A stretch of 64,000 bases of DNA. Source: Akanthomyces muscarius (Eukaryota > Ascomycota > Sordariomycetes > Hypocreales > Cordycipitaceae). The notes beneath the pieces are model-generated. The model was not told the DNA's origin and searched no databases. It worked only from the letters and a program-made list of their open reading frames with translations. This document shows positions 50,414 through 60,836 of this stretch, piece by piece. The position numbers and the translations under genes are program-made. Where the stretch lies: positions 1,922,001-1,986,000 of the forward strand of contig NC_079243.1 in the NCBI RefSeq assembly GCF_028009165.1, written 5' to 3'. Each line of letters starts with the position of its first letter. The stretch's first letter is position 1.

Positions 50414-52216
50414 ATGGAGTCCAATGACGATGTCCCGCCGCTCGTTGAACGTGCTCCGGAATTCGTCTTTGTTAGTGAGCAGGACCAGAGCAGCGTCCGC
50501 AGCCATGCCATGCGCGAGCACTGGAAGCAACGGCACCACTCCCGGGAGCTCAAGAGGCGAAAGTCGCTGTCGCAGGTTCACCGGCCGCTGCGTCCAAACA
50601 CGGGCCACAAAAGCTCTGGATCGATCTCGGCAACGAGTCGAACATCGCATTCCTCATCAGCCTCGCCGACCAAGCCCTCTACTCCACCAAAGGCAGGCGC
50701 GGCATCCAAGGACGCACAAATCTCGGCATCCGGCATCCTGGGAGGGCTATTCTCAGCATTGGGTAGTGGCGTGATGCTGAACGGTGGCGGTATCCCTGCG
50801 CAGCTGCTCGAGGGCGTCAATCGCGCGCTCGCGTGCAGCCAGCTTGACCCTTTTGACGCTTTTCCAGTTCGATTGACTTCGGAGCACCATAAACTTCTCC
50901 ATCATTGTATGCTTTCCAGACATTTTCCCCATTTTATCATCTGCGCCCAACGACGATGCTAACCCGTATTGTCAACCAGGGCTGAGCAAATATGCGGCAA
51001 TGATGTTTGAAGACTTGCCGTCATCTACATTCAACCCAATGCGCGACGTCTGGTTCCCTTTGGATTTATCAAATGCAGCCTCTTTCAACGCCGTCATGGC
51101 CCATTCCGCAGCTCATCTCGCACATGTACAAGGCATCCGCGACTCTGAAGAGGCTCTCAAGTTCAAAATGGAAGCGGTACGCATAGTGACCCTGTGGATG
51201 AGCGACTCAGAGCGCGCTCTTAGCGATGATGCTTTCGCGGCAGTTCTACGGTTGTTGACATATGAGGTTCGTTTTCCGTTTTCCTGAGTCACGTTTTTGG
51301 CTGATCTCTTTAACTAGAGATATTGGGGCACTGAAACGGAATGGAAGATTCATCGATACGGATTATCAAAAATGGTGGCCGCTCGTGGTGGCATCACCGC
51401 CCTGGAAGGGAACTGGAGACTGGAGCTGGCTATCTTTCTGTGAGTGCTGGTGCGGTTCAAATCCATGAGCTCTAGCTTGCTAACCACATGTCAAGCGTCC
51501 TACTCATGTCAAAGCCAACTTGGTTCGATACCACCAACCACATATGGGAGCTTTCAAAAACAGACGCGAGCGAACCCGAGCACCCAATACTGGGGCACGC
51601 TGAAAATGTCTTGAAAGTTCGCAGTCTGTGGTTGATATCATTCATTCAAGATTTACGCACTTTCATGGACACTCCATCAGCACGTTTGACGCAGTATCCT
51701 AGCATACAAGCCGCAATGGCGATTCTTGTCGCCGATTTCCGACAATCTGCGCAAAATGCGCCACTCCGAAGCAACGATGTTTTCACTACGCACGAATTCT
51801 CACGTGTCGCTTGCATATTCTTTATCTGCGTGCTCCTACAGTCTGTCTCGCAGCCATCGACCCCGTCCCCGGGCGGTTGGGACTCGATGTTCAGCGACGC
51901 CGCTGAAAGTGCGGACAGTCTCCTCATTATTGACACTCTTTTGTCAGAGTCGAGCAACATATGGCAAACGGCCGGGCCAGAGGCACTATACGGCACGCTA
52001 TTCCATGGCGTCTACGACTTGCCGGACAAGGCGAAGAAGATGGAATACGTCCTGAACCTAACCAGTGTTCTTGGCCAGACGAGCAGCGAAGCTCGACGCG
52101 GCGTCTCCAAGTGCCTACTGCATATTCTGTACCCAAACCAAGCAAACCCGAGTATGGTATATCGTGGGGACAACTGGACGCCCGATTCCCTGCTTTCGTC
52201 GATTCATGGTCTCTAG
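50414..52216 (+). CDS. Fungal-specific transcription-factor-domain protein without a zinc cluster
   Basis: There are four exons (50414-50906, 50980-51266, 51318-51439, 51496-52216), closing at 540 aa. The N-terminal 60 residues (APEFVFVSEQDQSSVRSHAM, then REHWKQRHHSRELKRRK) follow the pattern of a Pezizomycotina family in which a short basic N-terminus replaces the Zn2Cys6 domain. A Ser-rich linker follows. The rest is the helical fungal-specific domain (PF11951-like). It includes YAAMMFEDLPSSTFNPMRDV, the AHSAAHLAHVQG helix, WGTETEWKIHRYGLSKMVAA with ARGGI, and the C-terminal ISFIQDLRTFMD and YLDLP-like segments. No CxxC pairs are present. It may act as a co-regulator of a secondary-metabolite or catabolic pathway, but no pathway is indicated by its neighbours. 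Confidence 0.8.
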
Positions 52217-53584
52217 TCGAGGTAGTTTCGAAGAATCAGCGCCAAACTCGGCTCTAGAAGGTCTAGGGCCGAGGAAATAAATTTTCTTAAATGTTTATGT
52301 CCAATTCAGTTAGTCAACAGGCCTCCTTCCCGGCTATGAAACTTCAAATGAAAAGCATTGTTTCCACATATGGGTCTTACTAGTGGTGAATGTGGCGCTA
52401 TGGGTATGAAGCAAGATGGAAATTGCTCGTAAACTCGTAAAGTGAAGTCCAGACCCGATGCTGATAATAAAAATGCCACCCTTGTCCAGCGCGGTGATGC
52501 CCGGAGCTGGGTCTCTCAATCTGGTAGCATTACGAGAGAGTCAAAGTGCCTCCAACCTTTCTTGTAGAGGGGCCGAGGCACATTAAATGTGTTGCGCTTT
52601 GCGTTCCCACGGCAGCTCGGCACGTGTATATCATTCGCCACCTGAGCAACTAACTATAAGCTAAAAAGGCGTTGTGTAACCGAAGTTCACGGCATGGTCG
52701 GCTAGCTAGCTTGCTCAGGAGCCAGATTGAAAAGCCGTTTGCGAAATATTCCTCTTGTCTTATCTCCACACCGCCCTTGCATGAATATCATTCCATCCTG
52801 ACCGAGCCCAGTAGGAATATGACTTGGCACTAAGAGCCAATGGGTGGTATGCCCTCTGAAAACGGTTTACTTGTGGACGCTGTCAGGGGAGTGGTCGATT
52901 GGTTGTGCTTTGTATAAGCATACGAAACGGTGGACAACACGCTTCAAGAGACTTAGACTACAAGTCATGAGCCGATATTATCATCTTGCTTGTCTATTGT
53001 GCTCAGCCGTTCAGGGCTAAGGAACCGGCATTCCGAAATCAAGGACAAAGCAAAATAGCGTCCATAATAGTCGTTCCTGTTCGGGACAAGCCACCCCACA
53101 GCGCCCCGAGACGCAAAGTGGCGCCAATCCAAAATAGGACATACTAAAGAGCCAATAACGTACTTCGCCTAGATTTGGACGTTTGCATTGTAGTGATGCT
53201 TTGGATGACGGCATAATAAGTGAGATCTGGACTTAGATTGACGTTGAGAATCCGCCGAACCTACCCGGTGGGATATTCCTGACGAGGCTGATGAAGCGGG
53301 TGTCCCCAAACTCTACGTCTACATAGGCCGGATATAGCTCGCGATCCTGACCTAGATTCTTATTCCACGAAAGGAAATACTATCTGCTTCGCGCGTGCTA
53401 TCATATTAATGTGAGACGAGAGTGCGGATAGGGCGAGAGTGCATAACCAATCAGCATCAGGGTATAATTCAGCATTATGCGTTGCCTAAAGAAATATATA
53501 TTGCTCTGGGCTATTTCTAACAACAGTTCCCTCGATGATCCAAACGTGAAGTACTACAATCATTCTTAAACAATATCTTGAACC
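52217..53584. other. Intergenic, promoter of the catalase gene at right
   Basis: I can support no gene here. An AAATATATATT stretch at 53492-53502, about 85 bp upstream of the catalase ATG, may serve as a TATA element. Confidence 0.45.
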
Positions 53585-55637
53585 ATGGCCGAACAATACA
53601 CCTTAGCGGAGGGTATGAGGCCTGGCAGCCGGACGCATTTGAGTACACGGGCTAACAGAGTTCGATAGGCTGTCCCTTTCCGAGCAGCTCGACGAGCGTT
53701 CAGGTGCGCGGTCAGCACGGCGGCGGACTGGTCCTGATGCAAGACACCCAGCTACTCGAAACGCTCGCCCATTTCTCTCGTGAACGCATCCCTGAACGGT
53801 GCGAAAGAGCAACCCCCCCAAAAAAACCTCATGCGAGAAACGAACTTGTTTACTAACCATGAATTGGCGAAAATAGCGTGGTACACGCCAAGGCTGCAGG
53901 GTATGTCGTATACAAGAATCGATGCCAGTGCAGCAGCTAACAGAATCTCAGAGCCTACGGCGAATTCGAAGTTACGCACGATTGCACCGATATTACTTCT
54001 GCAAGCTTCCTCAACAAAATCGGCAAGAAAACCAAGACACTGCTTCGAATCTCTACTGTCGGCCCCGAACGTGGATCTGCCGATACTGTTCGCGATGTCC
54101 ACGGATGGGGCATGAAGCTATACACTGACGAGGGTAACCTCGACTGGGTTTTCAACAATACTGTGAGGAAAGATTTCTTTCTATTGGAGAGAGATAGTAC
54201 TGACGAAATGCAACAGCCGACGTTCTTTGTCCGCGACCCGATCAAGTTCCCGTCAATGAACCGATCCCACAAGCGTCACCCGAAGACAAATAGGCCAGAT
54301 GCTGACATGGTGCGTACTACTGCTGCGTCACTCCTTTTAATTTGCTAACTTCAATTATAGTTCTGGGAGTAAGTCACTCAAGTATCAGGGTCGAAGGATA
54401 TACTAAAGCTCCCAACAGCTTCCATGTCGGCAACCCAGAAGGCATCCACGAGCTGATGCATCTGTTCAGCGACCGCGGCACTCCTGCGTCGCTGCGCCAC
54501 ATGAATGCATACAGTGGCCACACTTACAAGTTCACCAAGGAGGTAAGTACTTGCCTTGAGTTTCCCACATTGATATTAACAATGACCTGTAGGATGGCTC
54601 GTTCAAGTATATCAAGGTCCACATCAAGACAACTATTGGCGTGAAAAACTTTGATCGTCAGACAGCTCAGCGAGTCGCCGGCGAGAACCCCGATCACCTG
54701 GTTCAGGACATGTTCGATGCTATTGCTACTGGAAATCTTCCGCAGTGGAACGTCTACGTCCAGGTCATGGACCCTAGCGAAGCGGAAAAGTACCGTTGGA
54801 ACATTTTCGACATGACTAAAGTGTGGCCGCACGCAGACTACCCTCTTCGCCAGATTGGTCGTCTGACGCTGAACGAAAACGCAAGTTGTTATAATCAGAC
54901 TGCAGGAACTAGGCGCTAATATTGGACTGCAGCCGAGCAACTACTTTACCGACATTGAGCAAGCTGCGTTTTCGCCTTCCAACATGGTTCCAGGCTGGGC
55001 ACCGTCGGCCGATCCGAGTAAGTCCACACCATACAGATTCAATTGTTAGCCCCTTTTAACGCAAGCTTTCCGTCCTCCAGTGCTGCAAGCGCGCATGTTC
55101 GCCTACCCCGACGCGGCCCGCTACCGTCTGGGCACCAACTACCAGATGCTGCCCACCAACCACGCCGTCGCGCCCGTCTACTGCCCCTTCCAGCGCGACG
55201 GCTTCATGAACTTTACGCGCAACTATGGCGACGACCCCAACTACGTCAACTCTCTGCTCAAGCCGACCGCTTACAAGCCGGCGCCGTGCCCGGCGGCCAT
55301 CTCCACCATCACGGAGCACGAGAAGTGGGTGGGCGAGGTGTGCACCTTTACGTCCAGCCTGGGACCAGACGACTTTGCCCAGGCCACTGAGCTGTGGCAT
55401 GTTCTGGGCCGGGACCCTGGCCACCAAGAGCGCTTCATCGGCAACCTGGCGGACAATCTGGCCAAGGTGCAGCACAGCCAGCTCAGAAAGCTCGCGATTG
55501 GTAAGTCGCTATTCGCATCACTGATGGGGCTCAACTGATATACTAATGAAATTTTTTTAATTAAAGAACTTTTTGATGGCGTTGATGAGGACCTTGGCAA
55601 GCGACTTCGTGTTGTTGTGGACGCGCTCCTGAAGTAG
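53585..55637 (+). CDS. Small-subunit heme catalase (11 exons)
   Basis: The exons are 53585-53612, 53669-53798, 53877-53900 (24 nt), 53952-54162, 54217-54309, 54361-54368 (8 nt), 54419-54542, 54593-54880, 54933-55017, 55081-55500 and 55567-55637; total 493 aa. The reaction is dismutation of hydrogen peroxide to water and oxygen. The distal His 56 lies in ERVVHAKAAGAYGEFEVT. The conserved FNNTPTFFVRDPIKFP block follows, then the MFWDFHVGNPEGIHELMHLF block, and the proximal heme Tyr 339 in RMFAYPDAARYRLG. Its length puts it in the small-subunit class. It has no signal peptide and no SKL-type peroxisome signal (it ends ALLK), so a cytosolic place is likely. The 8-nt exon carries the TTC TGG GA part of MFWDF. 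The intron at 54881 uses a GC donor (AAC/GCAAGT). All other introns are GT-AG. Confidence 0.93.
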
Positions 55638-55946
55638 TGTTCGGCCGAATGTGTTACACAAGAGATGTTTTTGCGTTCAATCATCGATTACTTAGGGAAT
55701 CAGCTTAATAAACCTTTTATACAGTGTGCGCTTCTCGTGATTCATACTTCCCGTAAAAGCTGCAAGCCATTGTTGAATAGTTGGCTCGGCCGCCACAGTG
55801 CTAGTCGTAGCTTCGCCTACACGCATCAAATATAGCTATGCGCCGCCGATATTTCACCATGAATTATCAACTCTCATCAGGGATACTATCTATAGCATCG
55901 CAAACAGACAGACATTTCGAAACTAGTGATTAAAATCAGGTTTACA
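55638..55946. other. Convergent 3' region
   Basis: These 309 bp lie between the ends of the catalase and PPPY protein genes, with nothing else seen. Confidence 0.45.
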
Positions 55947-56415
55947 CTACATTAAATCTCCATATTTGTCCTCTGCAGACTCGGGCCGCTGCGCGTTCTT
56001 CCAATCTTCCTCTATCTTCTCTCCCTCTTTCTTTGCAGCATTCTCAGCTTTGGCAAAGTACTTTTTGGTGCTACTTTCGCTGCTAATGTCCCCAGGTTCC
56101 CCTGATTTATGCAAGTGGTCCTTGAGCTTGGCCTCCTCATCCTTAATGTACTCTTCAGCTTCATGAAAATGATTGTTCTCAGTGCGATTCTCCTTCACGG
56201 AGTCAACTGCAGCAGAGGGATTGGTCTGGGTGTTGTTCTCGTATGGCGGGGGTGTTGCGTCGCTGGCGTTGTGCTTGTCCTTTTTGCCAAAGAGCTTGCC
56301 TAGGAAGCTGCGCCGACGATGGCCTGCTGGAGGTGCTGATCAGTTTGAATTAGCACCTATAAGGTCACATCAGAATTATTCAGCCCATGCTGGTAAGTTT
56401 ACCTGTATCAGCCAT
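55947..56415 (-). CDS. Hydrophilic Lys/Glu-rich protein with PPPY motif
   Basis: There are two exons (56415-56403, only 13 nt, and 56335-55947) with a 67-bp intron, giving 133 aa. The first exon encodes only MADT plus one base, so the start would be missed without splicing. The N-terminal part is basic (GHRRRSFLGKLFGKKDKH) and may bind membrane lipid as an amphipathic helix. ATPPPYENN follows (PPPY at 33-36), a PPxY-type WW-domain ligand. The remainder is highly charged and helical (EAEEYIKDEEAKLKDHLHK, then AENAAKKEGEKIEEDWKNAQ). No family is recognised. It could be a small stress-related or ubiquitin-ligase adaptor protein. A TATAAG box stands at 56499-56506, about 85 bp upstream. Confidence 0.68.
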
Positions 56416-57775
56416 TTCTAAAGCGATTGTATGGCGAAGGTGAAGTTGTCCAAATATAGTCGAGGCTGCCAGAAAGAAATAATACGATACAGCGGTCTCT
56501 TATAAGCAGCTAGCTGCTACTTATGGCCAGTTTGTCGAGTTCATTACTCAATCATGGGTTCTTGAAAAGAGTACCGGTAGCTACTTGAATGCAACGCTGG
56601 CACGAGGCCATGCTTTGGTGGTGCCTTCTCCGCTCTTGGTACCACTACCGAATTGGGGACTTGGAGAGGTTGCACGGCGATCACTTGGGACAATTGGTAA
56701 GACTACAAAACAGAGAAAAGCCTTGAGCGAATAAGGTTTGGGCGATCGTTCAAGCTCCTTGTAATCAACATGCTGATTAGACAGGCATCGCTACTTCTGA
56801 CGCCTGCCTGCGATATGTCTGCGATACGCCATTCAACACAAAGATAGCGTCCGGATGATTCGAGCAAATCACGCACTAGGGATATGTGCTCTGAGCTCTT
56901 CATCGACATGCACGTCGTCCTTTACATGTATTACCAGTCGCCACGATGCTTCTCTTTCTACCGAGGCGGCGAAGCTGTGCCAAATAGCGGCAGGTCACTT
57001 TGGCTGCCACAGGGGCTTCACGAATGACGAGGAAAGTACGGACGGAAAGGATGAAGTGCGTTTCTGTGAACGGACTTGCACTCTTCGAGTCTTGGCATCG
57101 TTTGGGTACAACATTTATTCGATCTTATTGATGACGACCAGCTCTTCGTGGCGCTGCCCTAGCAACTCTCAACATACCGCCTCTTCTTCTACGAATGTCT
57201 CAATAACTTGGCGGATAACATTCTTTTATACCCGTCAATCACCTCATTAGCAGATTCTAATTCTTTTATCGAACCACTTCCCAAGGCGTTGAGCCTGCTC
57301 CTGCTGCGCCTGGCAACCAGGCCGCCTTGTCATTGGCCAGGCAAGCAACCCCTCACAAGGCACAGCGCTTAGCGATGGGAATTATTCGTCAACCTATCCA
57401 AGCCTGGTGCTAAATATACTAATTCTATTTATTCTGCATCAGCCATGGTAAATTAGCCTCGTATGCTCCAATCATCCATCCCCACCACGGCAGCTGCCGT
57501 TGCCGCCTTGCTGGAGTCATCATCGGTCGGGCCGCCACTTTTTCTGCCCTGCCACCCGCCACCGACTTGTGCGGCTTGACTAACTAGTTAGTGGCAGCGG
57601 CAGCACGCAGCTCGTGCATCAAACATCATATGCTGTCTCTCCTCTTCTGCAGGTTTTATAGCAAACGGATTTCAAAGGCAGTACATCTTACAGTCGACTA
57701 AATCGCTCGAATCCCAGCGCAGACCGCCCTCGAACTCCTCGACTGCCTGGGCCACCCCGCGCCAGATGCTTGGCC
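56416..57775. promoter_or_regulatory. Divergent intergenic region
   Basis: This is the shared upstream region of the PPPY protein gene (minus) and the 877-aa protein gene (plus). CTTATAAG at 56499-56506 is a probable TATA box of the minus-strand gene. A short upstream frame overlapping the plus-strand start begins at 57766 (see findings). No other gene is supported. Confidence 0.5.
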
Positions 57776-60409
57776 ATGCCAACCAAGGAGCGTGACGTCG
57801 ACGCCCCTGCTGACGACGACCGTCCCCGCGAGAAGCAGCGACGCTCCAGGTCCGAACGGAAACCTGAACGTGAGCGAGACCGAGAAAAGGACAAGGACAA
57901 GGACCGGGAGCGCCGCCACCGCTCTTCCAAATCGTCCCGCAGCAAGGTCGGCGGTGAGGACGGCGAAGGAGGCTCGCATGTGTCCTCCTCAAAGCGCCAC
58001 CGCAAGCGAGAAAAGGATCGAGATAGGATCCGAGAAGATGACGATGACAGGTCGTCGCTGCGGACAAAGTCGCTCAGCGACGTTGGGGGACGCGGGGCTT
58101 CCTCGTCACGCCTAACGGCGTCGCTCATCGACGGCAAACGGGTTTCTCTGCCGTACCCCTCATTCAGCAAAGCGCATAGCAAAGAGGCCGTAGCAAGTCG
58201 GGATGACCTATCTCCTTCCAGACATTCACATCTCCCTTCGCCAGAGCCGACCGATGCGGGTGACGACGATCGCCGACGCAAATCCGAGGAAGTAAGCCGC
58301 AAAGCCTCAACATCCAAAAAGTCATCTAGACCCCCCACACCTCCCGAAACAGATATATCGGCCGATAAACGAAAATCGTCCGGGTCAAAGAAGAGTTCGA
58401 ACCATAGCGGAGACCACGGGAGGACAGCGGAGAAGGATAACGACAGGCTTACTGCATCGACCATTTCCAGATCTGCGTCGAGAAATGAGGACAAGTCAAG
58501 GGTCAGTCGCCGTTCTGTATCATCGAGTCAAGCGACATACGTCAAGCCCGCAAACCACAAATCACACGAGAAACTCAGAAGCTCCGAATCAAGACTTTCA
58601 AGCTCGTCATCCCGTCACTCGCCTCATCGATCGGGCTCAGTACGAAGCGTCAGAAAGTCCGAAGGCCGCGATGGGCACTCTTCGCCGTCGAGCGTCCAGG
58701 ATTCATCCCCTAGAACTCCTACGCAGACGCCTCAGTTCACAACGCCTTTTTACGACCATCCTGGTTCGGAAAGGGCAGACTCGGCTTTCCCCTCAAAGAC
58801 AGCCACGCCTGCGCCAGCTCCGCCACCGCCTCCACCGCCCCCGCCTCCTATGGATATTCACGACATTCCTCGTGTCGACTACCTACTGCAAAACGGTGGA
58901 CTGCCGTACCCAGTTCCTCGACACTTTCTTTCAGTGCTGCCCATTCAAAATGGCGCTCGCGGTTCTGCCCCACCACTCTCCGGGTCTGACACGCTGTTTG
59001 CGCCTTTCTTCAACTTGCTAGATCAGTATAACACGGTCATTGACAAGCAAGGATCTATCGCCGTTGCCACTGGGCATCGGTCCGTTGCTAGACGCTTACT
59101 TGATCGACTTGAAAACATCTTCTCGAGGGACCTGCCACCCCACGGATGCGCGTGCATTATTTGCGAGCGTTCCAACGACATACATCGCGGGCTAACATGG
59201 GGCGACGTGTTGGAATGGGTAAGCGGTCGTATAGAAGTGCCTCAATGGCCCCCATTTGACCTAGCAGAGATTGGAGCCAAGGCCGCTGAGATATCGGCGG
59301 AGGAGCCACGCCGGCCCTCATCACCTATTAAACTGGACCCAGATATTGCGGAGGAATTCCGGGAGCACTACCTTCGCCAGACCAAAAAGGTCAGATCAGC
59401 TGTTGACAAATGGTTGCACAGTACGGCAGAGACACCGATTCCACCGCCCCAGGAAGTCGATGATGAGACGCTTGCTTTTGCGATTCTGACCAATTTGGAC
59501 GACGATGATCGCCCATACTTCAATGCTCTACTCTCCGGCGCCCGCGAACTCAAACCCGCAACTAGGGCACCGACACCGATGCTTCGCCAAAGAAACGACT
59601 TCGTGATAAAAACTGGTCTTTCGCTCCAGCGCCTATATCGACTGCAGCAGGCTCCACGAGATGTCGAAAGTGTCACATATCTCATCAAGAACCCGCACAC
59701 GCACGACCTGCTCGTTACCCTCTCCAACATTAACAATTCGGAATGGGAGATTCTCACATCTGGCCGCTTTGATGGCTTCCTGTGGTCTGGCGCAGATATT
59801 GACGATCAAGCCGCAACCCCAGGCCTGGAATCTAGATCGCAAACACCAGCCAATGGCTACTTTGGCAGCCGTAGCGTGATGAGCCCTGGTCCTCGTAGCT
59901 CCTCCGCTATGAGCTCTCGCGGCCCAACTCCGTTTTCGCGTGGAACAACGCCTGCTTCTTTCATCAGCACCAACTCTACTGGACCGAATGGTCGACAAGC
60001 AGTATCCAACGACGAAGAGATGGAAATGGCTGCCATTGCCGAGATGGAGCGCGAAATCTACCAGGGCATGGAGAGTCTGGAAGACGCTTTCGAGAGGCTT
60101 CACCAGCACGCCGAGGTGGTGCGTACAGCATTGCGGCAGCGTGGTGCTGGTCTGATGCAGAGCCTGCAGAGTCGACGAAAAGTAGATGTTTTGCCAGCGC
60201 AAACTCCAACACCGGGAATCGGACAGGAGCGGCCGTCGTGGGCGCCTAGCAGCGAAGGGGATGCGCCGAGCGACGACGACTGGTTCGAGGAGTATGATAT
60301 TATGCCCGATGACTCTGCAAGCAACATCAGCAGCTCACGGCACCGACGACCGAAGCGGCGCACAGAGCGACGGACACCAGCGCCGATCGAGGAGGACGAG
60401 GAGGAGTAG
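57776..60409 (+). CDS. Large conserved protein with KDR/RS-rich N-terminus, function unknown
   Basis: This is a single exon of 877 aa from the ATG at 57776. Residues 1-340 are disordered and rich in Lys, Asp, Arg, Ser and Glu (ERDREKDKDKDRERRHRS), like splicing- or chromatin-associated proteins. A Pro run (about 345-357) precedes a folded central domain (about 360-680) that starts DIHDIPRVDYLLQNGGLPYP. It includes HRSVARRLLDRLENIFSRDL with PPHGCACIICE, then WGDVLEWVSGRIEVPQWPPF, EEFREHYLRQTKKVRSAVDK and FVIKTGLSLQRLYRLQQAP. A helical segment (EMEMAAIAEMEREIYQGMES, then LEDAFERLHQHAEV) and an acidic tail (PIEEDEEE) follow. The folded core looks conserved and the CACIIC group may hold metal or be structural. 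I cannot assign a function; a nuclear location is inferred from the basic and Ser/Arg-rich N-terminus. Confidence 0.78.
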   Translation: MPTKERDVDAPADDDRPREKQRRSRSERKPERERDREKDKDKDRERRHRSSKSSRSKVGGEDGEGGSHVSSSKRHRKREKDRDRIREDDDDRSSLRTKSLSDVGGRGASSSRLTASLIDGKRVSLPYPSFSKAHSKEAVASRDDLSPSRHSHLPSPEPTDAGDDDRRRKSEEVSRKASTSKKSSRPPTPPETDISADKRKSSGSKKSSNHSGDHGRTAEKDNDRLTASTISRSASRNEDKSRVSRRSVSSSQATYVKPANHKSHEKLRSSESRLSSSSSRHSPHRSGSVRSVRKSEGRDGHSSPSSVQDSSPRTPTQTPQFTTPFYDHPGSERADSAFPSKTATPAPAPPPPPPPPPPMDIHDIPRVDYLLQNGGLPYPVPRHFLSVLPIQNGARGSAPPLSGSDTLFAPFFNLLDQYNTVIDKQGSIAVATGHRSVARRLLDRLENIFSRDLPPHGCACIICERSNDIHRGLTWGDVLEWVSGRIEVPQWPPFDLAEIGAKAAEISAEEPRRPSSPIKLDPDIAEEFREHYLRQTKKVRSAVDKWLHSTAETPIPPPQEVDDETLAFAILTNLDDDDRPYFNALLSGARELKPATRAPTPMLRQRNDFVIKTGLSLQRLYRLQQAPRDVESVTYLIKNPHTHDLLVTLSNINNSEWEILTSGRFDGFLWSGADIDDQAATPGLESRSQTPANGYFGSRSVMSPGPRSSSAMSSRGPTPFSRGTTPASFISTNSTGPNGRQAVSNDEEMEMAAIAEMEREIYQGMESLEDAFERLHQHAEVVRTALRQRGAGLMQSLQSRRKVDVLPAQTPTPGIGQERPSWAPSSEGDAPSDDDWFEEYDIMPDDSASNISSSRHRRPKRRTERRTPAPIEEDEEE

Positions 60410-60836
60410 CTGCATAGATGATTTCACGAATGATTGGATGATTATACCTTTGAAAATGAGTTGGAAAATACTTGGAGCACATTACAGCAGATATGAACAG
60501 CGATACTGGCTGGCTTTGATTTATTTGAACTTCTTTTGCATTTGCATTTAGCTTGAAGAGGTGCGCCGAGGGGTCTTTTGCATAGTCGGCGTATGGGTTA
60601 ATTTGGTCCAATAGTATGCTGAAACTGCACGAATGCATAATCTTTGGAGCTCAATCGTACCTATTGATCTTTTCGCTTTTTTGCACCATGGGCAATGTTT
60701 CTGCTCGAATCTATTCCGCGTTGTGTCTCGCCTCTCGGTTCAACAACATGCCCCACTACGTGAGCCCCAGTAGTTACGCATCGAACCCGAAAGCTCTACT
60801 CTGCACCATTTCCTGTTTGACCCTACATTAAACGCC
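60410..60836. other. Intergenic, no supported gene
   Basis: This is the 3' region of the 877-aa protein gene and the upstream region of the Trm44 gene, same strand. I see nothing else. Confidence 0.45.
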
